Positions 57,360 to 64,000 of a stretch of 64,000 nucleotides of DNA are shown here, one piece after another. The position numbers and the translations under genes are program-made. How positions within the stretch are numbered: the stretch's first letter is position 1; each line of letters opens with the position of its first letter. The stretch lies in contig CADEFN010000002.1 in the NCBI GenBank assembly GCA_902826615.1, positions 551,244 through 615,243 on the forward strand, given 5' to 3'. This DNA comes from an uncultured Gemmatimonadota bacterium. GTDB taxonomy: Bacteria > Gemmatimonadota > Gemmatimonadetes > Gemmatimonadales > Gemmatimonadaceae. The notes beneath the pieces were generated by a model. The model was not told where the DNA came from, did no database searches, and saw only the letters and a program-made list of their open reading frames with translations.

Positions 57360-58598
57360 ATGCGTTTCTCTCGTCTGCTGCTCCTTCCCATGGCTGCACT
57401 CGCCTGCGCCGACCCCTCAGGCCCTGGGGACCAGCCATCCCTGATCACCACACTTCCTCGACAGCTCTCTGGCGCCGAGCAGGCGATTGTCAGTGCCACG
57501 CCCGAGTTCGGTTTCGGCCTGCTGCGGGCGGTCAATCGCAGCTTCGCCGACAGCAACGTATTCATCTCACCGCTGAGTGCCTCCATGGCACTTGGCATGA
57601 CACTGAACGGAACTGCGTCGGCCACCTACGACGAGATGCGGGTCTCGTTAGGTCTCCCCGATCGTCCCCTCGCCGAGCTGAATGCCGGGTATCGGGCGCT
57701 GATTGACCTGCTGCGAGGACTGGACCAGAGTGTCGACTTCCGCATTGCCAACTCCATCTGGTACACCCAGCGCTTCGGGCCGTCCATCAGCACGGATTTT
57801 CTCGCCGCCACACGCACCAGCTTCGACGCCCGCGTGACCGCTGCCGACTTCACCTCGCCTGCAGCCGTTTCGGCCATCAACGACTGGGTGAAGAGCAGTA
57901 CGAACGGACGTATCGACAAGATCATCGACCGTATTCCGCCCGAAATGGTCATGTACCTGATCAATGCCATTTACTTCAAGGGCGCCTGGCGAGACGGCTT
58001 TGACCCGAAGCAGACGGCAACGCTGCCTTTTGAAACGCCTGGCGGAGCGCGGGTGCAGGTGCCCACCATGACACGCAAGGGCAAGTTTCGCGCGGGAATG
58101 GTGAATGGCACGCAGGTCGTGGAGCTGCCGTACGGCGGTGACGCGTTTGTCATGACTATCGCCATGCCGGCTGCGAACCAGTCGGTGAACAACTTTGTCA
58201 GCACGCTGAATCCCGCTGCGTGGGGCACCCTCACGGCTCCTCTGGCGCCGTCCACCACGGACCTCTACCTGCCGAAGTTCAAGATCGAATGGAGTGACCG
58301 GTTGAACGATGACTTGCAGGCCATGGGCATGTCGCTGGCTTTCCAGCCGGGCCGGGCCGACTTCACACGTCTCTCCGCCGGGCTCGGCCGGGAGCTGTAT
58401 ATCAGCGAGGTACGGCAGAAGACCTTCGTGGACGTCAACGAGGTGGGGACCGAGGCCGCTGCGGTGACGTCGGTGGGCATCGGGGTCACGTCTCTCCCTG
58501 TGCCCATTCGCATCGACAGACCCTTTGTTTTCGCCATTCGCGAGCGGCTCACCGGCACCATTCTCTTCATGGGCAAGATTGTGAAGCCGGTGCTATAG
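57360..58598 (+). CDS. Serpin (serine protease inhibitor), lipoprotein or exported
   Basis: The 412-residue protein has a lipobox-like N-terminus (MAALAC) and a full serpin fold: NVFISPLSASMALGMTLNGT, INDWVKSSTNGRIDKIID, LINAIYFKGAW and RPFVFAIRE. The reactive-loop hinge EVGTEAAAVTS starts near residue 361 and matches the inhibitory pattern (small residues at P14-P9). Counting from the hinge puts P1-P1' near Thr377-Ser378, though this is approximate. It probably guards against proteases in the environment. There is no clear Shine-Dalgarno site; a 13-bp dyad abuts the ATG. Confidence 0.92.
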   Translation: MRFSRLLLLPMAALACADPSGPGDQPSLITTLPRQLSGAEQAIVSATPEFGFGLLRAVNRSFADSNVFISPLSASMALGMTLNGTASATYDEMRVSLGLPDRPLAELNAGYRALIDLLRGLDQSVDFRIANSIWYTQRFGPSISTDFLAATRTSFDARVTAADFTSPAAVSAINDWVKSSTNGRIDKIIDRIPPEMVMYLINAIYFKGAWRDGFDPKQTATLPFETPGGARVQVPTMTRKGKFRAGMVNGTQVVELPYGGDAFVMTIAMPAANQSVNNFVSTLNPAAWGTLTAPLAPSTTDLYLPKFKIEWSDRLNDDLQAMGMSLAFQPGRADFTRLSAGLGRELYISEVRQKTFVDVNEVGTEAAAVTSVGIGVTSLPVPIRIDRPFVFAIRERLTGTILFMGKIVKPVL

Positions 58599-58656
58599 TG
58601 GTGCGAACCCCGGCTGTGTCCCGCGTGGGCGCAGCCGGCTTCCCTCGCATCACACC

Positions 58657-59706
58657 ATGCGCCACCTCCTGATCGCCCTCGCCTGCCTCACACCTGTCGC
58701 GCTCACAGCCCAGGCACCCAAACGCTGGAAAGCTCACGACCCCGAGCGTCCCAAACCCCGCGTAGTCACACCCGCGGCGGCAGTCGGACAACCGCCGAGT
58801 GATGCGATCGTGCTGTTCGATGGCAAGAACCTCGATGCCTGGTCGTCGGAGACAGGCGGCAAGCCCGGCTGGACGCTGCGGGATGGCTACATGGAAACCG
58901 CCCCGGGGGCTGGGGCCATTCAGACCCGCCGCGGGCTGGGCGACATGCAGCTGCATGTGGAGTGGGCGAGCCCGAGCCGCGTGGAAGGTTCCGGTCAGGG
59001 TCGGGGGAATAGCGGCGTCATCATCATGGGGCGTTATGAGGTGCAGGTCCTCGACTCCTATCAGAACCAGACCTACACCGATGGACAGGCCGGGGCAGTG
59101 TATGGGCAGTATCCACCATTGGTGAACGCCTCGCGGGGCCCGGGTGAATGGCAGAGTTATGACATCATCTTCAGACGCCCGCGATTCGGGGCCGACGGCA
59201 GGGTGACCTCACCCGCGTCGATGACGGTGCTGCACAATGGGGTGCTGGTCCAGGCGGGCGTTGAGTTGTGGGGCACAACCAATTGGCTGCAGTACGGGTC
59301 GTACACGGCGCATGCCGACTCACTCCCGCTCGTGCTGCAGGACCACAGCAATCCGGTGCGCTACCGGAATATCTGGGCGCGACCGCTGCCGCCGGTGGAA
59401 CGCCCCGGGGACCTGGCCGAAAGCCGCCCCGCGATGGTGCTCTCTTCGGCGCAACTCGACGCGTACACCGGCAAGTACGTGGACGGGAAGTTCGAAATGG
59501 CGACCGTGGTGAGGCGCGGCAACACCCTCCTGCTGGTCATGCCAGGCTCACCGCGACGCGAGCTGCGGCTGGTTCCCGTCAGTCGCGACGTGTTCACGCT
59601 GGGACGGACCGCCGGCACGGTTGAGTTCAGCCGGTCGGGCGATCGTGTCACTCGCATGCACTTCCTGTTCGCGGAACAGGACCGCTGGGGCGATCGTCAG
59701 CCGTAG
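58657..59706 (+). CDS. DUF1080 (3-keto-disaccharide hydrolase type) with DUF3471-like tail
   Basis: The 349-residue exported protein (MRHLLIALACLTPVALTAQ) has a DUF1080 concanavalin-like domain (IVLFDGKNLDAWSSETGGKPGWTLRDGYME, GRGNSGVIIMGRYEVQVLDSY), which in characterised members acts on keto-sugars or glycosides. Residues about 265-349 (LSSAQLDAYTGKYVDGKFEMATV... GRTAGTVEFSRSGDRVTRM) resemble DUF3471, a tail usually seen on class C beta-lactamase-like hydrolases. One such hydrolase is encoded by the next gene. Confidence 0.85.
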   Translation: MRHLLIALACLTPVALTAQAPKRWKAHDPERPKPRVVTPAAAVGQPPSDAIVLFDGKNLDAWSSETGGKPGWTLRDGYMETAPGAGAIQTRRGLGDMQLHVEWASPSRVEGSGQGRGNSGVIIMGRYEVQVLDSYQNQTYTDGQAGAVYGQYPPLVNASRGPGEWQSYDIIFRRPRFGADGRVTSPASMTVLHNGVLVQAGVELWGTTNWLQYGSYTAHADSLPLVLQDHSNPVRYRNIWARPLPPVERPGDLAESRPAMVLSSAQLDAYTGKYVDGKFEMATVVRRGNTLLLVMPGSPRRELRLVPVSRDVFTLGRTAGTVEFSRSGDRVTRMHFLFAEQDRWGDRQP

Positions 59707-59712
59707 CGTAAA

Positions 59713-59745
59713 GCGCTGCCGGGCTCGCGGCTTGCCCGGCAGCGC
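59713..59745 (+). terminator. 12-bp perfect hairpin after the DUF1080 gene
   Basis: GCGCTGCCGGGC (59713-59724) pairs with GCCCGGCAGCGC (59734-59745) around a 9-nt loop, seven bases after the stop codon. No T-run follows, so it is likely a stabilising hairpin or Rho-independent-like stop of weak type. Confidence 0.6.
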
Positions 59746-59776
59746 GGTAACGTCTGGCACCTCACACCCCGGTGTC

Positions 59777-61345
59777 ATGCGCGCCTGTCGCTTCCTTATC
59801 CCGCTGCTCGGCTTCACGCCCTTCATCCTTCACGGGCAGAGCAGCATCGCACCACCAGCCGCCTTTCCCGATCCGGCGCGGCTCAGCAAACTATCGGCAG
59901 CTTTTCCCGAGGTCGATCGGTTGATGCGCGCCTTCGCCCAGCGCGCCAATGTGCCGGGCATCGCGTGGGGAATCGTGGTGGACGGCAAGGTGGTGCACCT
60001 CGGCACCAATGGCCTGCGCGACGTGCCTACCAAGGCACCGGTGGAATCGTCGACCGTATTTCGCATCGCGTCAATGACCAAGAGCTTCACGGCGTTGGCC
60101 ATTCTGCAGCTGCGTGACGCCGGCAAACTCTCCCTCGACGACCCCGCCGAGCGTTACATCCCCGAGTTGCGCACGCTCAAGTACCCCACGAGCGATTCAC
60201 CGAAGATCACCATCCGGCATCTCCTGTCGCACTCCGAAGGGTTCCCCGAGGACAACCCGTGGGGCGATCAGCAGCTCTCGGCGACTGACGCACAGATGGC
60301 GACCATGATGCGCCAGGGGATTCCCTTTTCCACCGCCCCCGGCACGTCGTACGAGTACTCCAACTTCGGCTTTGCCATTCTCGGACGTATCGTGACGAAG
60401 GTCTCCGGTGTGCCGTACACCCGATATGTCCGCGAGCAGATCCTCAAGCCGTTAGGCATGAGTGTCACGACACTGGAGGCGGCTGACGTGCCGGCCGCAC
60501 GACTGGCGCATGGCTACCGGCGGCAAGACGGCGCATGGCTCGAAGAGCCGCAGCTTCCCGACGGCGCCTTCGGCTCGATGGGTGGGATGCTCACGTCAAT
60601 CCACGACCTGGGCCGCTGGGTGGCCCTGATGCTCGATGCCTGGCCGGCACGCAACGATGCCGAACGTGGCCCCGTACGACGCGCTTCGGTGCGTGAGATG
60701 CAGCAGGTGTGGCGGTACAATGGAGCGACGGCTGTGACATCACCCAACGGTGTCGCACTCAACGCTGGCGGATATGGGTACGGCCTGGGCGTCCGTCAAA
60801 CGTGCCTGTTCGGCATCTCTGTAGCGCACTCTGGCGGGCTCCCTGGATTCGGATCGCAGATGCGCTGGCTCCCGGAGTACGGTGTAGGGATCGTTGCGTT
60901 AGGCAATCTCACCTACACCGGGTGGGGTGCGGTCATCGAGGAGGCGTTTGCCACCCTCGCGCGTAGTGGGGCGTTGCAGCCACGCCAACCGCAACCGGCC
61001 CCGGTGCTGCTGCAGCGAAAGGAGCAGGTCACACGCCTCGTGAGCAACTGGAGCGAGCCGCTGGCCGACTCACTCGCCGCCATGAACCTCTACCTGGACG
61101 AGCCCAAGCCCCGCCGCAAGGCGGCCATCGAGGCGCTACGCCTCAAGACGGGTAATGGATGCCGCCCCGAGGGAGCGCTCATCGCCGAGAATGCGCTGCG
61201 TGGCCGATGGCGCATGCGGTGTCGCGATGGCGACCTCAAGGTGAGCATCACCCTGGCCCCGACCGAACCGGCCGGGGTCCAGTTCCTCGAAGTGACGCCC
61301 ATCGGTCGCGAAGAGAGCCTGGACCCGCCGGCTGTCTGTCGGTAG
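59777..61345 (+). CDS. Class C beta-lactamase-like serine hydrolase
   Basis: The 522-residue exported protein has an SxxK motif with Ser99 and Lys102 (RIASMTKSF), a YSN motif near 194 and a late HSGG motif (SVAHSGGLPGF), so the serine hydrolase core is intact. Such proteins act as esterases, D-aminopeptidases or carboxypeptidases more often than as lactamases. The C-terminal 120 residues form an additional domain different from DUF3471. ATG at 59777; the frame upstream is not protein-like. Confidence 0.9.
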   Translation: MRACRFLIPLLGFTPFILHGQSSIAPPAAFPDPARLSKLSAAFPEVDRLMRAFAQRANVPGIAWGIVVDGKVVHLGTNGLRDVPTKAPVESSTVFRIASMTKSFTALAILQLRDAGKLSLDDPAERYIPELRTLKYPTSDSPKITIRHLLSHSEGFPEDNPWGDQQLSATDAQMATMMRQGIPFSTAPGTSYEYSNFGFAILGRIVTKVSGVPYTRYVREQILKPLGMSVTTLEAADVPAARLAHGYRRQDGAWLEEPQLPDGAFGSMGGMLTSIHDLGRWVALMLDAWPARNDAERGPVRRASVREMQQVWRYNGATAVTSPNGVALNAGGYGYGLGVRQTCLFGISVAHSGGLPGFGSQMRWLPEYGVGIVALGNLTYTGWGAVIEEAFATLARSGALQPRQPQPAPVLLQRKEQVTRLVSNWSEPLADSLAAMNLYLDEPKPRRKAAIEALRLKTGNGCRPEGALIAENALRGRWRMRCRDGDLKVSITLAPTEPAGVQFLEVTPIGREESLDPPAVCR

Positions 61346-61346
61346 G

Positions 61347-61883
61347 TCACCACGACCGACTGAGCCCGACGGTGAGCTGGCCGCGGCGTGTGACTCCAAG
61401 GCTCAACCTGGGAGCGTCAGGCGTGAGGCGCTGCCACCGTTCGCGAGCAGCGAGGAGCCCAATGGTCCCGCCGATCACTGCGCCCGTGACCACCGCGAGC
61501 CCGGTAGCCACGTCCTCTACGTCATCGCAAAAGCTGCCTTCCTGACACTCGGGCTGATCGGAACCGCCGCCATCGGCCAGGGCGGACAGACCGAACACAC
61601 CCAGGCCAACCAGCGAGCCGATCAGGAACCCCTGACCGCGTTGCTTCCCCATGCTCTGTTCGATGAGGTGGGTGTCGGAAATGAGCAACGTGGTCGCCGG
61701 ACCCCGTGTTGTGCTCACTCGCAGCGTGTCGCCGTTCTGCGAGAGCGCGCGGACTTCGGTGGATCGGTCCTGCGCTGTTCGCTTGAAGCGGAGCTTTGCG
61801 CCGGGCACCACGTCAACCTGCGCAAATGCGGTGCTGGCGCACAGGGCCATCAGGGGGGCCAGCAGGATGCGTTGGATCTTCAT
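61347..61883 (-). CDS. Small exported membrane-associated protein, paralogue A
   Basis: The 178-residue product has a signal peptide (MKIQRILLAPLMALCASTAFAQ), a beta-type segment (PGAKLRFKRTAQDRSTEV ... GDTLRVSTTRGPAT), two glycine-rich hydrophobic helices (GFLIGSLVGLGVFGLSALA; GLAVVTGAVIGGTIGLLAA) and a tail ending LTVGLSRSW. The family is unknown. GAGGA sits five bases before the ATG. It shares the same palindromic upstream element as paralogue B at comparable spacing. Confidence 0.7.
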   Translation of the reverse strand: MKIQRILLAPLMALCASTAFAQVDVVPGAKLRFKRTAQDRSTEVRALSQNGDTLRVSTTRGPATTLLISDTHLIEQSMGKQRGQGFLIGSLVGLGVFGLSALADGGGSDQPECQEGSFCDDVEDVATGLAVVTGAVIGGTIGLLAARERWQRLTPDAPRLSLGVTRRGQLTVGLSRSW

Positions 61884-61936
61884 TGTTTCCTCAGGGTTGA
61901 GTGTTGGCCCCAACGTCGGTACATCAGCCGCGACCT

Positions 61937-61958
61937 CATATACGTCGCCTGACGTAGT
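61937..61958 (-). promoter_or_regulatory. TACGT-N6-ACGTA element upstream of paralogue A
   Basis: The dyad TACGT/ACGTA with six spacer bases lies within a 22-bp element that also occurs at 62246-62267. It is 53 bp from the 61883 start codon. See the paralogue-pair finding. Confidence 0.65.
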
Positions 61959-62194
61959 CACCAGCTGCCACGCAGCCCCAGGATCACTCCCACCTCGGGT
62001 GGGGTCCCATGAGTGGCGGCCAACTTGAGCGTGTCGCCCTGTCGTTCGCGGTTCGTGACCTCCACCGGCACACTGCTCGCTCCTTTGGCAACGAACCGAA
62101 CCCGCGCGCCTGGAGCAGCGAGTGGCCGCTGGCCCTCGGCGGCGTTTCCGCATGCCAGCATGAGGAGCAGCAGGTATGCACGTCGGCAACGCAT
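61958..62194 (-). CDS. Small lipoprotein, internally shortened paralogue B
   Basis: The 78-residue lipoprotein (lipobox LLMLAC, Cys15) repeats the N-terminal beta segment of paralogue A (PGARVRFVAKGASSVPVEV ... GDTLKLAATHG) and its last residues (VILGLRGSW against VGLSRSW), but lacks both hydrophobic helices. It is likely the product of duplication with a central deletion. The start at 62194 begins the signal peptide. Confidence 0.65.
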   Translation of the reverse strand: MRCRRAYLLLLMLACGNAAEGQRPLAAPGARVRFVAKGASSVPVEVTNRERQGDTLKLAATHGTPPEVGVILGLRGSW

Positions 62195-62245
62195 GGCTTC
62201 ATCCGTGAAGAGATGAGGCAATGCTCGGTGAACCTACCCCCGCGG

Positions 62246-62267
62246 GACATACGTACTATGACGTAGT
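62246..62267 (-). promoter_or_regulatory. TACGT-N6-ACGTA element upstream of paralogue B
   Basis: This is the second copy of the element at 61937-61958: the outer 9-bp arms share the ACTACGTCA and ACGTAT portions exactly. It is 51 bp from the 62194 start codon. Confidence 0.65.
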
Positions 62268-62285
62268 TCCGCGCCCCTCCTCGAG

Positions 62286-64000
62286 CTATCTGGCCAGTTC
62301 CGCCAGCCGCTCCCGTGCCGAGGCAAAGTGCTTGAGCAGCTTCGGGATAGGCGCATCGCCGTAGCCAGCTCGCAACCGCTGCTCGGCGTTGTCCAGCGCC
62401 CGCTGCAGCTCTGCGACCGCCGACCGACGCGCCATCGCGTCCGTCGACAAGCGCTCGCCGAGCCAGATCGGGGCGGTGTGTGCGAACGTCATGTAGGCCA
62501 TGGATGGCCAGCGTTGGGCAGCCGGGCCAACCACGCGGGCTCCCACCCAGCCACCCACCGGGAGTTTCACGCGGCGGGTAATGGTCGTTGAAAACGGTGC
62601 CGCCGGTGCCCGTTCGCTCCACAGAGCTCGACCATTCACCACAAAGGCGATTGAGTCCACCGGCACGGTGCTGTGCACGGTCAGCGACACCTCCACCTCA
62701 CGCCCAGCCGGAAGCACATCGCCCGGCTTCGCTCCACCAACGGTCAGATCGATCAGCGGTCCGGTGGTGACAAACGAACGGCCGGACTTGAGCGCCGCGA
62801 GGTACGAGGGCCAGGTCATCGCCCCCTCCGGTCGCACGAAGACCCGCGTGGCGCCGAGTGCCATGGTGCGATGCAGGTCAGTCATGGCGTCGGTGCCACC
62901 AGACGGCATGACGTTGAGGCCGGCGTTGAGCAGCCGGTACCAGAGTTCCGTCGTGCCGATCGAGTTGCTCCAGAGACAAACCACCTCCAGCAAGTCGAAG
63001 TCTCCGAGCACGGCATCGGGCACCAGTTCTACCGGGATGGCGCCAAGGCCCTGTGGGCTGAAGGGGTCGGTCTGCCCAGACACCGGATGGACGTAGATGC
63101 CGAGCCCACCCTGCCCTCGCCCTGCCGCCAGTGCCTCGGCATTGGTGCGGTCATCGCGCCCGTAGGCCTCGTAGCCCGGCCCCCAGGTCCATGGCCAGAA
63201 CAGGTCGTGTGTGCCGATCAATCCGACATGCCCAAGGAAATGCGAACGAACTTCCTGGGCGAACCCGAACATGGGGCGGGCGCCTAACGAACTCTGCGTC
63301 CACTGATCCTGGTTCTCGAAGCGATTGTGCAGGTTGGCCAGCATGGGCGTGCCGACATCGAGATCCTCACCTCGCATGGGACCCTCGAGGTCACCCGGAG
63401 CAAGATCGAACTGACCGCCATAGTTGAGGTGAAAATGGTGGTCTCCCGAGTACCACCCACTGCGTTGCGGCACCCACAACTCCTGCAGCCGCACCTCGGC
63501 CACCGCCGAACCACCGGCCGGTACCGTGCGGGTCACCGTCTGCGGTACGGCCCCAAATCCGCGAGCCACCTGCACCGTGACCTCTCCCGACGGAACCTCC
63601 AGCTCCAGTGTGCCTGACGAGTAGAAGTAGGTGAGACCATTTTCCCCATCAAACCGCACCATACCCCTGGACGGAATGATCGGATGCCCCGATGCGTCAC
63701 GCACGTTGAGTCGTGCCGGACCTCCGGTTTGCACCAGTAGCCGACCCATTGGTGCCACATGGTCCCACCGCGAGATGACCTGCTCACTCACCGTGCCGCC
63801 CCCCACGCCAATGCGATGGAGATGCAGACGTTGTGAGGCGTCCCCTTCGCTGAAATAGATCCACTGCCCATCAGCACTCCAGGCCGGGGTCAGCGGGCGG
63901 CCGCGCGTGCGGGCGTGCAGCAACACCGACGGTCCGGGGCGCTCGATAGACATCAGCCGGAGTTCCCACCCCGCGCTCCCGGGCCAGTTGAACGCCAGCA
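62286..64000 (-). CDS. TolB-propeller plus CehA/McbA metallohydrolase (partial)
   Basis: The gene runs off the right edge: the frame stays open to base 64000, so the N-terminus is missing and ATG 63953 is probably internal. What remains has TolB-type propeller blades (PAWSADGQWIYFSEG), an Ig-like stretch, and a CehA/McbA-type PHP-related metal-dependent hydrolase domain with GDHHFHLNYGG (His ligands), GLIGTHDLFWPW, a YVHP motif and GGTDAMTD. Family members with this layout are hydrolases of amides, carbamates or phosphoesters; substrate unknown. It ends in a helical tail. Confidence 0.8.
   Translation of the reverse strand, partial: LAFNWPGSAGWELRLMSIERPGPSVLLHARTRGRPLTPAWSADGQWIYFSEGDASQRLHLHRIGVGGGTVSEQVISRWDHVAPMGRLLVQTGGPARLNVRDASGHPIIPSRGMVRFDGENGLTYFYSSGTLELEVPSGEVTVQVARGFGAVPQTVTRTVPAGGSAVAEVRLQELWVPQRSGWYSGDHHFHLNYGGQFDLAPGDLEGPMRGEDLDVGTPMLANLHNRFENQDQWTQSSLGARPMFGFAQEVRSHFLGHVGLIGTHDLFWPWTWGPGYEAYGRDDRTNAEALAAGRGQGGLGIYVHPVSGQTDPFSPQGLGAIPVELVPDAVLGDFDLLEVVCLWSNSIGTTELWYRLLNAGLNVMPSGGTDAMTDLHRTMALGATRVFVRPEGAMTWPSYLAALKSGRSFVTTGPLIDLTVGGAKPGDVLPAGREVEVSLTVHSTVPVDSIAFVVNGRALWSERAPAAPFSTTITRRVKLPVGGWVGARVVGPAAQRWPSMAYMTFAHTAPIWLGERLSTDAMARRSAVAELQRALDNAEQRLRAGYGDAPIPKLLKHFASARERLAELAR

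Overview
The window reads as a stretch of chromosome from a high-GC, Gram-negative-type bacterium, most likely a member of the Gemmatimonadota. This is inferred from gene content: many secreted six-bladed or TolB-like propellers, a SusC/SusD pair without glycoside hydrolases, a DUF5916 outer-membrane barrel, a bacterial serpin, many Sec, Tat and lipoprotein signals, and an Arg/Asn-rich Rho. No rRNA, tRNA, CRISPR array, complete insertion sequence or prophage was found. No database search was run, so family names rest on motifs read in the translations.

Layout. 0-3.2 kb: an H-box protein without a kinase domain, then rho. 3.2-10.5 kb: a chemosensory cluster, cheA-cheW-soluble twin-PAS receptor-cheY-cheB-cheR. 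10.5-19.9 kb: a minus-strand msrB / small zinc protein / secreted propeller operon, a large TolB-propeller + tricorn-C1-like + gamma-glutamyltransferase fusion, a cupin, an M19 dipeptidase homologue, an M24 peptidase and a plsC-like acyltransferase. 19.9-24.8 kb: a TsdA-like diheme cytochrome divergent from a two-domain rhodanese, then two outer-membrane barrels. 25-33 kb: M20 dipeptidase, crcB, a DUF255 thioredoxin-fold protein, a seven-repeat BIG2 lipoprotein and an acyl-CoA dehydrogenase. 33-36.6 kb: nadB-nadA-nadC plus a 45-residue zinc ribbon. 36.8-41.6 kb: a Uma2-type nuclease and several secreted or lipid-anchored proteins. 41.8-45.9 kb: susC-susD with a strong terminator. 46.1-52.1 kb: a BMP-type nucleoside ABC importer and an MFS transporter. 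52.1-64 kb: DUF1028, a GMC dehydrogenase with its small subunit, an M24 peptidase, a serpin, a DUF1080 protein, a class C beta-lactamase-like hydrolase, a pair of small paralogues sharing a palindromic upstream element, and an edge-truncated TolB-CehA/McbA protein.

Together the genes suggest an aerobic or microaerobic heterotroph that scavenges peptides and nucleosides at the cell surface (M19, M20, two M24, GGT, SusCD, BMP/ABC), with possible thiosulfate oxidation and a self-contained chemosensory pathway. The main points for follow-up are the propeller-tricorn-GGT fusion, the GTTAGGC heptamer (at least 21 copies, none in the first 12.6 kb, nearly always read as Leu(TTA)-Gly), the thiosulfate module, the operator-linked paralogue pair near 62 kb and the long inverted repeat touching the serpin start codon.
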